A stretch of DNA of 64,000 nucleotides from Kordia aestuariivivens (GTDB taxonomy: Bacteria; Bacteroidota; Bacteroidia; Flavobacteriales; Flavobacteriaceae), in the NCBI RefSeq assembly GCF_014397005.1, contig NZ_JACGWS010000005.1:310001-374000 (forward strand), in the 5' to 3' direction. The notes below the pieces were generated by a model. It had not been told where the DNA came from and did no database searches. It saw only the letters and a list, made by a program, of their open reading frames with translations. Within the stretch, counting starts at the first letter, position 1. Each line of letters begins with the position of its first letter. The position numbers and the translations under genes are program-made. This document shows, in pieces, positions 36,228 through 44,977 of the stretch.

Positions 36228-37384
36228 TAGTACATAATCGTTTTGTGCGCAATTAGTTTTGTGTTTGCCAGTGCGTCTGCAATGCGTTTTCCAGAGTTTC
36301 CATCGCCGTAAATTTCTTCTGAAAGTCTTCCTTTTTTAGCAATTCGTTCGTGAATCGCTTCTTTTATTTGTTCAGTATCGTATGCGACATCTACTACATT
36401 TTTCCCACGTTTACGACGATTTTGACGTGTTCCAATATTTACTGTTGGTACACCAATAAAGGAACATTCGCGAATTCCGACACTAGAGTTTCCTATCAAA
36501 CAATCGCTGTCTTTTAGCAAGTGCAAAAAGTCGTTTGGCTCCATGTTTTTGAAGAAACGAATGTTTTTTGGATCGTTTACTTCACGAAAATGACGAATTC
36601 CACTCGAAGTTCCATCCGAACCTGCATCTACGTTTGGCCAAAACCAAAAAGTTGGCATGTTTAGCTCATGAATCGCCTTTAACGTACATAATACGTCTTC
36701 TCTTGCCGATTTATAACGACTTGTCTCTGGATGTTGCATCACGACTAAATATCCGTTAGAAAGGTCTAAATCAGCTCCAACGCCACCATATTTTTCAATC
36801 GGATTGAAACTGTGATCTACAGCAGCTAATACTTCTTTGGCAATGTCAATAGACGGACATCCTGTGTTGATAACATAGTCTTCATCTTCTCCTAGCTTGA
36901 TGACTCTTTCTTTTGCATCTTCCGAAGCAACCAAGTGTAAATCAGCTAATTTAGTATTTGCATGACGTACTTTTTCATCAATGTTTCCCGTCACTTCTCC
37001 ACCTTGAATGTGAACTAATGGAATGTTTTGATATGCCGCCGCAATACTCGTTGCAATGGTTTCAAAACGATCTGCAATCGTAATGACCGCATCGGGTTTT
37101 AGATTGTAGAATACATTTGAAAGTTCCATGACGCCCAAACCAGTAGTTTTTGCCATTGCCATTGGGCTTTCGCCTTCTAATACCATGAACACTTTTTCAT
37201 CGATCTTAAAACCATCTTTTTCGATGACATTGACAGCATTTCCGTAACGTCCAAGCAATGCCGAACCCGCCACAACTAACTGTAATTCGAGTTCTGGATG
37301 CTCTTGAATTGCTTTTAACGCAGTTTTTATTCTACTGTAAGATGGTCTTGCTGTAACGACAGCACATATTTTTCTTTTTTTCAT
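36227..37384 (-). CDS. neuC: UDP-N-acetylglucosamine 2-epimerase (hydrolysing)
   Basis: A 385-aa NeuC/LegG-type enzyme which removes UDP while inverting C2, giving ManNAc or a related hexosamine. Visible features are VVTARPSYSRIKTAL at the N terminus, DAVITIADRFETIATSIAAAYQNIPLVHIQGGEVTG, RHANTKLADLHLVAS, and LIGNSSVGIRE. The ATG at 37384 (MKKRKICAVV) is taken; a TTG six codons earlier overlaps the preceding gene further. The product would feed NeuB. Whether the substrate is UDP-GlcNAc or a diamino sugar cannot be read. Confidence 0.9.
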   Translation of the reverse strand: MKKRKICAVVTARPSYSRIKTALKAIQEHPELELQLVVAGSALLGRYGNAVNVIEKDGFKIDEKVFMVLEGESPMAMAKTTGLGVMELSNVFYNLKPDAVITIADRFETIATSIAAAYQNIPLVHIQGGEVTGNIDEKVRHANTKLADLHLVASEDAKERVIKLGEDEDYVINTGCPSIDIAKEVLAAVDHSFNPIEKYGGVGADLDLSNGYLVVMQHPETSRYKSAREDVLCTLKAIHELNMPTFWFWPNVDAGSDGTSSGIRHFREVNDPKNIRFFKNMEPNDFLHLLKDSDCLIGNSSVGIRECSFIGVPTVNIGTRQNRRKRGKNVVDVAYDTEQIKEAIHERIAKKGRLSEEIYGDGNSGKRIADALANTKLIAHKTIMY

Positions 37385-37391
37385 CGTGTGC

Positions 37392-39059
37392 TTATTCTTC
37401 AATTTCTAATATTCCCCAAAAAGCACCTTTTCGTTGAAATTGCTCTTGATATTTATTTTCTAATTTGCTTAGAAAGTTTGGAATCACGGAGTAAAATACC
37501 ATTTTCTCATTCCCAAATTGTATCATAGATGCTTTATCGTATAGATTATCTCGCAAGATAAAAAAGTTTACTTCTAATTGATCGCCCGTTGCGTTTGTAA
37601 ATGTTCGTTCACAGTATAAGCCATTTTTAGTATAAAACAGCGGATCATTACTTGTATATCCTTTTTCAAAGAGTTTTGTGTACATCATGCAATGATCTGA
37701 ACCTTGAAGAATTCGGACATTATTTTTTATAGCAAATTGAAAAGCGTCTTCTCTTTCTTGATTTATTTTTTCAACAATTGCATACCATTCTCCACCCAAA
37801 AGTACAGAAAAGAAACCACCTAACGGTCTTGGCCCTTCAGGTGTTGGAATTGCCAAACCACCATGCAGCGTGATTCCAATGTCTGAATTTGCTGTTTTTT
37901 TGTCTGAATTATTTTTGATTGAGAATGTAAAATCTGGTCCCCAAACTACGTTATTGTAATTCACTTTTACGCCTATTAGCCACGGAATAAAGATGACAAT
38001 AAGTATCAATAAGCGAACACGTTTCGAACAATAATTCCATCCTGTAAGTACAATTAACAGAAAAGCAGGAAATACAAAAATCATTGTTTTAAATGTTCCA
38101 ACCGCTGTTATTAGAATGGCAAAAGGCAAATATGTTAGCAACAGGGGCAATAAGAGCTTGCTTTCTTTTTTTATTGTTGCAACGATTCCTAGGATGAATA
38201 AAATGACACAAGCTGGCGTTAAGAATGTAAAATTATTGATGAATGCAGCTTTTATTTTTGTACTCGTACTGATTGGTTCCGCCATGTATGACCTCGCAAA
38301 AAGAAATGTGTCTTTGATGTCAATAATAGAATATCCTGAAATAGCGATAAAAGTCAGTATCGTAAGTATACAGCTTACGCCAAATATAATACTTGTTGCG
38401 TAAAACCTTTTATCAGTAAAGACGTTTTTATTTTCGATTTTGTTGACTTGACTGTAATGCAAGAACAATTCTGCTAGTAAAAAGAAAATAAAGAATCCGT
38501 TTACCCATCTAAATCCTGTTGCAATTCCGAATGCAATCGCTGTAAGTATTAAAAAATAGTTTTTTCCTTTCTTGAAATAGTGCAATAAACTGCAATAAGA
38601 TAATAGTAAAAAGAAGAAAGAATGCATCGTTGGATTTATGTATAATCCTTCAAATAGTAATTCTGGTATCATGAAAGGAACTAACATTAAAAGAAAGAAA
38701 GTGCCTTTTAAATTGGTCTGTTTCGTTTTTACTAATACACAATATGACAATACTGACAACGAAGCCAACGTCATGATGAACGTGGAAAGCAACGCAAATT
38801 TTCGGTAAGCAACTTCACTTGCCAAACCAAAGAAACCAAGGTATGTATCAAATAGTGAATGATAAGATGAAAATGGTTTTTGCAGTGCCGCATCTCTTCC
38901 AAATAAGTGGTGTAAAATGATAGACGCATCGTCACCTTCTACATAGTTATAATTTAAAGAAGTAAAGAAAAGAATTGCAAATATGAATATATAATATACA
39001 GAAATAAGATAGTATATGTTTTTCTTTTTTGATGGGAATTTATACTTCATAGAAAGCAT
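37392..39059 (-). CDS. polytopic GT-C-like membrane protein
   Basis: A 555-aa protein with about eleven hydrophobic helices. The first periplasmic loop has VEGDDASIILHHLFGRDAA (about 40-58), with acidic residues reminiscent of PMT/ArnT-type GT-C enzymes. The last ~170 residues are soluble with GLAIPTPEGPRPLGG. It could transfer a sugar from a polyprenyl donor in the periplasm. Two in-frame ATGs (39059 and 39050) are plausible starts; both overlap the aminotransferase stop. Family is not certain. Confidence 0.6.
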   Translation of the reverse strand: MLSMKYKFPSKKKNIYYLISVYYIFIFAILFFTSLNYNYVEGDDASIILHHLFGRDAALQKPFSSYHSLFDTYLGFFGLASEVAYRKFALLSTFIMTLASLSVLSYCVLVKTKQTNLKGTFFLLMLVPFMIPELLFEGLYINPTMHSFFFLLLSYCSLLHYFKKGKNYFLILTAIAFGIATGFRWVNGFFIFFLLAELFLHYSQVNKIENKNVFTDKRFYATSIIFGVSCILTILTFIAISGYSIIDIKDTFLFARSYMAEPISTSTKIKAAFINNFTFLTPACVILFILGIVATIKKESKLLLPLLLTYLPFAILITAVGTFKTMIFVFPAFLLIVLTGWNYCSKRVRLLILIVIFIPWLIGVKVNYNNVVWGPDFTFSIKNNSDKKTANSDIGITLHGGLAIPTPEGPRPLGGFFSVLLGGEWYAIVEKINQEREDAFQFAIKNNVRILQGSDHCMMYTKLFEKGYTSNDPLFYTKNGLYCERTFTNATGDQLEVNFFILRDNLYDKASMIQFGNEKMVFYSVIPNFLSKLENKYQEQFQRKGAFWGILEIEE

Positions 39060-40164
39060 TGATATCTTTTATTATTTTTTCTACTTCTTCAATCGTTAGA
39101 TCGTAATATAAAGGCAATCGTACGAGTTGATTTGAATATTTTTCAACATTTCCCAACGTTCTACCATCATGTTCATCTGCAAAGTAATTGCTTAGATGTA
39201 ATGATTGGTAATGAAAAACTGCATGTACGTTGTGCTGTTTTAGGTGTTGAATGAGTTGTTTGCGCTCTTCTAAATTTTTACAAACCATATAAAACATGTG
39301 TCCATTAGAAACATGTTCTTCTAAGTTGAAGAATTGCAGATGTCCATTTTCTTCAAGCAATTGTAAACCTACGTAATATGCGTTCCAAATTTGTTTTCGT
39401 TTGGATTGAATTTTTTCTAAGTTTTCTAATTGTGCAAATAGAAACGCTGCGTTGAGTTCAGATGGCAAAAACGAAGAGCCAATGTCAACCCAACCATATT
39501 TGTCAATTTCGCCACGAAAAAAAGCAGCTCTGTTGGTTCCTTTTTCCCAAATGATTTCTGCGCGTTCTTTAAATTTTTCGTCATTAATCATCAACATGCC
39601 ACCTTCGCCACATTGAATGTTTTTGGTTTCATGAAAGGAATATGTTCCCATGTGTCCAATACCTCCAAGTGCTTTTCCGTTGTAAAACGAATCAATCGCT
39701 TGTGCAGCATCTTCAATTACATATAGATTATTTGTATTTGCAATATTCATAATGTAGTCCATATTGCATGGAATTCCTGCATAATGTACAACGACAATTG
39801 CTTTTGTTTTTTCTGTGATTAACGCTTCTATTTTCGTTTCGTCAATGTTTGGATTACTGTCTTTACTATCAACAAATACAATTTTTGCGCCTCGTAATAT
39901 AAATGCATTTGCAGTAGAAACAAAGGTAAACGCTGGCATGATGATTTCGTCACCTGGAACAATATTGAGCAATATTGCCGCCATTTCCAACGCATCTGTA
40001 CATGAAGTGGTCAGCAAGCATTTTTTGAATCCGTAAGCGTTTTCAAAGAATTCTTGACATAGTTTGGTGTATTTTCCGTTTCCAGAAATTTTCCCACATT
40101 GAACCGCATCCGTAATGTATGAAAGCTCATTTCCTATGATGTATGGTTTGTTGAATGGTATCAT
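39040..40164 (-). CDS. rffA: dTDP-4-amino-4,6-dideoxygalactose transaminase (WecE/RffA type)
   Basis: A PLP enzyme of 374 aa that closely resembles E. coli WecE in the text: MIPFNKPYIIGNE, SGNGKYTK, GDEIIMPAFTFVSTANAF, EDAAQAID, the PLP lysine in SFHETKN, and WEKGTNRAAFFRGEIDKYGW. It would transaminate dTDP-4-keto-6-deoxyglucose to dTDP-4-amino-4,6-dideoxygalactose. The required RmlA/RmlB enzymes are not in the window. The adjacent PglD-like acetyltransferase (1-base overlap) could N-acylate the product. Confidence 0.9.
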   Translation of the reverse strand: MIPFNKPYIIGNELSYITDAVQCGKISGNGKYTKLCQEFFENAYGFKKCLLTTSCTDALEMAAILLNIVPGDEIIMPAFTFVSTANAFILRGAKIVFVDSKDSNPNIDETKIEALITEKTKAIVVVHYAGIPCNMDYIMNIANTNNLYVIEDAAQAIDSFYNGKALGGIGHMGTYSFHETKNIQCGEGGMLMINDEKFKERAEIIWEKGTNRAAFFRGEIDKYGWVDIGSSFLPSELNAAFLFAQLENLEKIQSKRKQIWNAYYVGLQLLEENGHLQFFNLEEHVSNGHMFYMVCKNLEERKQLIQHLKQHNVHAVFHYQSLHLSNYFADEHDGRTLGNVEKYSNQLVRLPLYYDLTIEEVEKIIKDINAFYEV

Positions 40165-40799
40165 TACAATTGTATATTTTTCAGAAGGAAAGGATTTCCC
40201 AAACCTTTTGTTTTTGCAGGTACTGTTTTTGTTATCGAACTTCCTATTCCTATCACAGAATCAGCGCCAATATTGACATCATTTGAAATTAGAGAACCTG
40301 TTCCGATAAAGGTACGTTCTTCAATAGAGACACGACCAGAAATTACAACGCCAGGCGAAATATAACAGCATTCTCCAATAGTTGTATCGTGTGAAATAGT
40401 GACTGAATTATTAATTAAAGCACCCGATTTTATAGTCACGCCGGCATCAATAGTACACATTGGATAAATAATTACACCTTGCTCAATAATTGCATCAGAA
40501 GCAACATAACTACTTGGATGCACAAATGTTAGCAACAGATTTTCTTGTTTTTTTATATGATTTTGAATTTCTTGTTTGAGTGCTAAATATTTATAACCTA
40601 AACCAATACAGACTAAATAATCGTGAGGTAATTTGCTTTTATATGCATCAAATTTATATGAATTGTCAGCGCTTTTCTGCGCTTGCACATCATCAAAAAT
40701 TAGCGTTTCTGAAACCTTGATGTTTGCATTTTTTAGCAAATTTTCAACTTGCTTTCCCAAAACTCCATATCCTATGTATGCCAATTTGATAGTATTCAT
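40164..40799 (-). CDS. PglD/NeuD-type sugar N/O-acetyltransferase
   Basis: A 211-aa protein with a short Rossmann-like N terminus (LAYIGYGVLGKQV) and a left-handed beta-helix built of hexapeptide repeats (about 95-195, e.g. IEQGVIIYPMCTIDAGVTIKS). HDTTIGECCYISPG contains the catalytic-type histidine. This is the layout of PglD and NeuD, which acetylate amino sugars or nonulosonates. Directly next to the WecE-like aminotransferase, it most likely acylates the 4-amino sugar, though acting on the nonulosonate is possible. Confidence 0.85.
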   Translation of the reverse strand: MNTIKLAYIGYGVLGKQVENLLKNANIKVSETLIFDDVQAQKSADNSYKFDAYKSKLPHDYLVCIGLGYKYLALKQEIQNHIKKQENLLLTFVHPSSYVASDAIIEQGVIIYPMCTIDAGVTIKSGALINNSVTISHDTTIGECCYISPGVVISGRVSIEERTFIGTGSLISNDVNIGADSVIGIGSSITKTVPAKTKGLGNPFLLKNIQL

Positions 40800-40802
40800 A
40801 TG

Positions 40803-41714
40803 CTATTTCTTGATGGTATAATTTGGTCTCTTGGTCGTTTTCAAATTGATTCTGTATGTGTATTCGCCAATAATTCCTAAACCTAGTAAAAGAAAACTCA
40901 CGCCAATTCCGACAGCGATAATTAAGGTTGGAAAACCTGCAATTAAATCATCATATATTAACTTCCGAACCACAATATACACACTGTAAATTAAAGTGAT
41001 AAAAAATATCAAAATGGACGAATAGGATAAGATACGAATTGGAATGTTTGAAAATGTAAAGAGAATATTGATCGAATGTTCAACCAACTTTTTCGTTGTA
41101 TACGAACTCTCGCCTGCAAATCGTTCTTTGTGCTCTACTCTAGTACTACCTACATTATTCGTAATCCAACTTAGATAACCGTCTAAAAATGTGTATGAAT
41201 TTCGCATGCCAACCAATTGCAACGCAATGTCACGTTTAATTAATCGGAAAGCAGAATACTCTTTGTGTAAATTTTCAATAGCATAGGAAAGGACTTTTTT
41301 CAGAATTCTAGAAGTTATATTCCGAAATCGTGAATGCTCTAAGGATTCGTTCACACCATACACAACATCGTAATCTCCTTCTTTTTGCTTACTCAGCAAA
41401 CGTTTGATGTCTTTTGGTTGATGTTGCAAATCTTCATCCATCGTAATAATCATTTCACCAGAACACGCCGTAAAACCTGCAATAATAGCATTATGCTGCC
41501 CGTAATTTCGAGTCAACTCTATCACTTTTATATGTTCAGGAAATGCTTCTTTTAGCTTTTTTAAGACAGTGAGTGAATTGTCAGGGCCGCAATCGTTTAT
41601 AAAAATAATTTCATGTTTTAGCTGTTCTGCTTCACAAAATGTAACAATTTGTGAATGCAACGCTTCTAAGGTTTTTTCGCCATTATATACTGGCACAACA
41701 ATCGATATGTCCAT
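40803..41714 (-). CDS. polyprenyl-phosphate glycosyltransferase, family 2
   Basis: A 303-aa GT2 enzyme of the DPM1/ArnC/GtrB group. ISIVVPVYNGEKTLE, IFINDCGPDN and the metal-binding IITMDEDLQHQP (about 89-100) are followed by two C-terminal helices (about 230-290). These enzymes load a sugar onto undecaprenyl phosphate for use by a periplasmic GT-C transferase; the GT-C-like gene at 37.4-39.1 kb is a candidate user. It is located 3 nt after the WbqC gene-proximal stop region of its neighbours within the operon. Confidence 0.87.
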   Translation of the reverse strand: MDISIVVPVYNGEKTLEALHSQIVTFCEAEQLKHEIIFINDCGPDNSLTVLKKLKEAFPEHIKVIELTRNYGQHNAIIAGFTACSGEMIITMDEDLQHQPKDIKRLLSKQKEGDYDVVYGVNESLEHSRFRNITSRILKKVLSYAIENLHKEYSAFRLIKRDIALQLVGMRNSYTFLDGYLSWITNNVGSTRVEHKERFAGESSYTTKKLVEHSINILFTFSNIPIRILSYSSILIFFITLIYSVYIVVRKLIYDDLIAGFPTLIIAVGIGVSFLLLGLGIIGEYTYRINLKTTKRPNYTIKK

Positions 41715-41715
41715 T

Positions 41716-42411
41716 TTAGAAACTTTTCATGAATTTATGAGCATTTGGGCCTTCATTGAATATTAAATCTAATATAGTTACACCATGTTCAAATGGCAAA
41801 TATTTTTGATGGTATTCTGGATATCCTGAATAATCAACCCATTCTATTTTGATATTATGAGTTTCAAACAATTCAGTATCCATATAATTTTTAGCTTTCG
41901 GACCAGAAATATACGTTGTTGCATTTAGTTGTTGACAAATTTCGATCAATCGTTCATTTCTACTTCCTTTAAATTGCAAATCTTTACTTTGAATAATTTC
42001 AGTCTCAATATTCAATATTTTATTGATTGTTTTGATAAAAGAAATGTTTATTTCTGACAAATTTGTCGCTGAAACATCTAAATATAACTGTTCAAAAACT
42101 TCTTTATATGTATTAAAATATGGCGTTTTGTTATAATTCTGAACAATCGTTTTCCAGTGTTTCTTTCGCCATATCTGGTTAGAAACTTCCGTTTCGTTTA
42201 TTTTTTGCCCAAATTTCCCGCTCATTTGTATTGGAATTGTGAGCCATTGTGTTCCATTTTGGGTTTTGATAATGTTTCTATTTCGCCAATCGTTTTTGGT
42301 ATATTGCATTTCGTCATACACTACAAAAACATCGGAATTATTTATCATATCAAAATAACCCTTCCAAGGAATGTAGTTTGATTGTATAATGGCAACTTTT
42401 TTAGGCTTCAT
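41716..42411 (-). CDS. WbqC-family protein
   Basis: A 231-aa WbqC-like protein, a family common in O-antigen loci. The diagnostic start VAIIQSNYIPWKGYFDMI is followed by VVYDEMQYTKNDWRNRN and LTIPI. The biochemical role is poorly defined; links to 4-amino-sugar modification have been proposed. I take the ATG at 42411 (MKPKKVAI), which overlaps the neuB stop by 11 bases; an ATG five codons earlier is also possible. It lies next to the WecE/PglD genes after one GT2. Confidence 0.85.
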   Translation of the reverse strand: MKPKKVAIIQSNYIPWKGYFDMINNSDVFVVYDEMQYTKNDWRNRNIIKTQNGTQWLTIPIQMSGKFGQKINETEVSNQIWRKKHWKTIVQNYNKTPYFNTYKEVFEQLYLDVSATNLSEINISFIKTINKILNIETEIIQSKDLQFKGSRNERLIEICQQLNATTYISGPKAKNYMDTELFETHNIKIEWVDYSGYPEYHQKYLPFEHGVTILDLIFNEGPNAHKFMKSF

Positions 42412-43411
42412 GAATATCTTCTTCATTTAAAAAATTCCACTGTTTCATAGATTTCACAAGCTTTTTACCAATAACTTCTTGAAATTTTGACGCTAGGATT
42501 CCGTAATTTTTTGGCTTTTTCGCTTCCAAATCATCAAACGTCAAGATATGTCCTTTTGGCAAGTCTTTATTAACCGCTAATGATTTTTCAAATATTTGTT
42601 TGAGTTCCGAAAATTGCGAATTGTCTTTTTTATCTATTGGATGATTCAACGCTTCATCAATGTTTCTGACTGCTTTTACTAATTGTGTCGTTTCTGGAAA
42701 TGTTAAGGATGATTTTGCATCTGGACCGAACATTTCTTTGTCAAAAACCACATGAAATTCTAGAATTTCCGCACCTAAAGTCGCAGCAGCAATTCCCGCT
42801 TCGATTCCTGAAGAATGATCTGAAAAACCAATAGAAACCTGATATTTTTCTTTTAATTCTTGAATAACGTTTAACCCAAATTGCTTAGGCGCTGTCGGAT
42901 ATGACGTTGTGCACTGTAAGATGGAGAATTCGCAGTTTTTTCCTTTTAAGAACGCTACTGTTTCATCCAATTCAGCAAACGAACTCATTCCCGAAGAAAT
43001 GATAATTGGTTTTTTGGTATTCGCGATTTTCTCCAATAATAGAAAATTATTGACTTCACCTGAACCTACTTTATACAGTTTTACGCCAACTTCTTCTAAC
43101 AAATCCACTGCTGCATTGCTAAATGGCGACGAAATAAAATCGAGCCCTACTTCATCACAGTGTGCTTTGAGCCCTTTCCACTGCTCCAACGAAAATTCCA
43201 TACGTTGCCAGTATTCGTAACGCGTTGCATCTTGTTTGGAGAATTTTACTCTGAAAGGTTCGTGCACGCTACTTTCCGCAGCAGCGATATGCGTTTGAAA
43301 CTTGATTGCATCCGCGCCCGTTTTTGCCACAGCATCAATGTACGCATGCGCCATGCCGAGACTTCCGTCGTGTGCTTGTGCGATTTCTGCTATGATGTAG
43401 GTTTTTTTCAT
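42401..43411 (-). CDS. neuB: N-acetylneuraminate/nonulosonate synthase
   Basis: A 336-aa synthase that condenses phosphoenolpyruvate with ManNAc or a 6-deoxy analogue to give a nonulosonic acid. The NeuB barrel shows IIAEIAQAHDGSLGMAHAYIDA, ADAIKFQTHIAAAE, LYKVGSGEVNNFLLLEKIA, IISSGMSS, CTTSYPTAP and IGFSDHSSGIE. The C-terminal SAF (antifreeze-like) domain covers about 280-336. Its start is only 9 nt from an array of ten 7-bp repeats. It heads the sugar-precursor block of the operon. Confidence 0.92.
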   Translation of the reverse strand: MKKTYIIAEIAQAHDGSLGMAHAYIDAVAKTGADAIKFQTHIAAAESSVHEPFRVKFSKQDATRYEYWQRMEFSLEQWKGLKAHCDEVGLDFISSPFSNAAVDLLEEVGVKLYKVGSGEVNNFLLLEKIANTKKPIIISSGMSSFAELDETVAFLKGKNCEFSILQCTTSYPTAPKQFGLNVIQELKEKYQVSIGFSDHSSGIEAGIAAATLGAEILEFHVVFDKEMFGPDAKSSLTFPETTQLVKAVRNIDEALNHPIDKKDNSQFSELKQIFEKSLAVNKDLPKGHILTFDDLEAKKPKNYGILASKFQEVIGKKLVKSMKQWNFLNEEDIHEA

Positions 43412-43420
43412 TTTTTCTCA

Positions 43421-43494
43421 GTTGTGTGTTGTGTGTTGTGTGTTGTGTGTTGTGTGTTGTGTGTTGTGTGTTGTGTGTTGTGTGTTGTGTGTTG
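43421..43494. repeat. 7-bp microsatellite, 10.6 copies, upstream of neuB
   Basis: Ten perfect GTTGTGT units (43421-43490) plus GTTG. On the transcribed strand it reads ACACAAC repeated and ends 9 nt before the neuB start codon, so it occupies the leader. A heptamer is not a multiple of three, but being outside the coding region it would change spacing, not frame. Confidence 0.97.
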
Positions 43495-43501
43495 AAAATG
43501 C

Positions 43502-43719
43502 TTAATTTTTAGTTGTTTTCCAATCTTTTTCTACATATTTGATGAAATTATATAGTTTTCCTCCTAATTGTTCATAATCAGATAGTAAAGTTGTCACTTC
43601 ATCTATTTCGTATATTTCTTTTATCATTTGTAATTGCGAAATACATTCTAGTTATGATGCACTTTAATAGCCAAATCAAAAGCGACCTTATATGTATCTA
43701 AATCTTTATATGATTTTAT
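43502..43719 (-). pseudogene. decayed four-helix-bundle (S23-type) protein gene
   Basis: On the minus strand, 43719-43655 codes for SYKDLDTYKVAFDLAIKVHHN, then a stop. In a shifted frame, 43650-43502 gives ECISQLQMIKEIYEIDEV, continues to KLYNFIKYVEKDW, and ends at a TAA. These are the N- and C-terminal helices of the four-helix-bundle family (23S rRNA intervening-sequence protein, TIGR02436-like). The middle (about 60 residues) is missing, the frame is broken and the initiator looks mutated from ATG to ATA. It sits in the largest gap of the minus-strand locus, beside two tandem repeats. Confidence 0.75.
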
Positions 43720-43750
43720 CTGTTTATTAACTTAATACTGACAACCCAAA

Positions 43751-43771
43751 ACTCATAACTCATAACTCATA
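43751..43771. repeat. three 7-bp repeats at a gene end
   Basis: Three perfect ACTCATA units. The stop codon of the GT4 gene (43760-43762) lies inside the array, so the repeat encodes its last residues (YEL). The word is the complement of the TATGAGT repeated at 24141-24196. Confidence 0.9.
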
Positions 43772-44977
43772 ACCGACAACTGACTCCACAAACTCCTTCA
43801 ATTTCTCAACTTGTTGATCAACAGTGAAGTGGTTTTGAAACGTTTTTCGAGCATTATCGCCTATAAATATCAGCTTTTCTTGGTTTTTATACAAATCTAG
43901 TAATTGTGTTTTCATTTGGTTTAAATCGTCACTTAAAATACTGTTTTCATCATGAATGACTTCAGGATAACAACTTGCCGCCGCTTTTGTACACACTAAT
44001 ACTTGCGCGTAATTGAAAACCAACGGAATTCGTGTGCGCGTTCCGGTGTTGTATTCCCATGGAATGATGTGAATATCGTACGCTTTTAATTCCGGTTGCA
44101 AATCTTCCACAAAACCTACACAGTTAATTTGCGGATCTTTTAATCGTTTTTTTAAGGAATCGGAAGCATATTTCAAGTTTCCGATTACTTTTAGTTCTAT
44201 TGTTGGAATTTTTTGTTTTAAATCGTCCCAACATACTTCTAAGAAACGTTCCAAACCAATTCTGTTTGCCGTAGTTCCCATGCCGCCTAAATGCACAATT
44301 GACGGAGTTTCTGAATCATTTGGAGTTATTGTTACTTCTTGGTATGTCAACGGAATGTATAATGCTTTTGGATTTCCGTACGCTTTGATTTCTTCCGTTT
44401 CCGTGAACGAAGCTGAAATACAGGCAGCAACATTTTTAACTAAGTCCAACTCTACTCTTTTCTTTTGCTTGAGGTGGAATTTTTCCAGCAATGATAAACT
44501 ACTTTTTAATTTTCTCAGTTTGAATTCCCAATCGTGATGTGCGTAAACAATCGGAACTGTTAGGTTTGAATACTGCGCTAAAATTGCGGTCCAACGCCAT
44601 TCTGCCCAAACGAGATTTATTTTATGTTTAGAAATATATTCTTTTAAAAGATTTTCATTTTGAGAATTTACAAAGAAATATTCAAATTTTTCAGGAGCTG
44701 AAATCGCCGTTTTGATTCGATTCACAATTCCTTTTGGATGAATTTGCGCTACTTGAAAGTGATTGATTTCACTGTAAAATCCTTTTATTTCTTGAATATA
44801 CTCAGAATTTACTTTTGATGAGATTTCTCCATTTGGCTTGTCGCTAAAATCTACCAATAACACATGCACCTTATACCCAAGTTTCGCCAATAATTCCAAG
44901 TGACTGAAATATACCGAAGCGCCACCATTCGCGTTTGGTGAAATTTTGGTGTTATTTACAAGGAAGATAATATTCAT
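43760..44977 (-). CDS. glycosyltransferase family 4
   Basis: A 405-aa GT-B enzyme. The N terminus MNIIFLVNNTKISPNANGGASVYFSHLELL has the glycine-rich acceptor loop. The donor side has PSIVHLGGMGTTANRIGLERFLEV and DIHIIPWEYNTGTRTRIPLVFNYAQVLVC (about 315-343), where TGTR replaces the usual E-x7-E neighbourhood. The last codons are made of a 7-bp repeat. It follows the upstream GT2 with no gap, and a 348-nt repeat-rich gap separates it from neuB. Confidence 0.85.
   Translation of the reverse strand: MNIIFLVNNTKISPNANGGASVYFSHLELLAKLGYKVHVLLVDFSDKPNGEISSKVNSEYIQEIKGFYSEINHFQVAQIHPKGIVNRIKTAISAPEKFEYFFVNSQNENLLKEYISKHKINLVWAEWRWTAILAQYSNLTVPIVYAHHDWEFKLRKLKSSLSLLEKFHLKQKKRVELDLVKNVAACISASFTETEEIKAYGNPKALYIPLTYQEVTITPNDSETPSIVHLGGMGTTANRIGLERFLEVCWDDLKQKIPTIELKVIGNLKYASDSLKKRLKDPQINCVGFVEDLQPELKAYDIHIIPWEYNTGTRTRIPLVFNYAQVLVCTKAAASCYPEVIHDENSILSDDLNQMKTQLLDLYKNQEKLIFIGDNARKTFQNHFTVDQQVEKLKEFVESVVGYEL

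Noticed and set aside
37392-39059. Wzx flippase candidate
   Set aside because: Helix number is similar but the acidic first periplasmic loop and long soluble tail fit GT-C enzymes better. The same reasoning applies to 19208-20800.
43160-43495. Plus-strand frame of 111 codons running through the heptamer array (VCCVLCVVCC pattern)
   Set aside because: It is a by-product of the GTTGTGT repeat and lies antisense to neuB; no start signal or family.
43495-43759. Intact gene in the neuB upstream gap
   Set aside because: Only frame-broken pieces of a four-helix-bundle protein are readable, so it is listed as a pseudogene.
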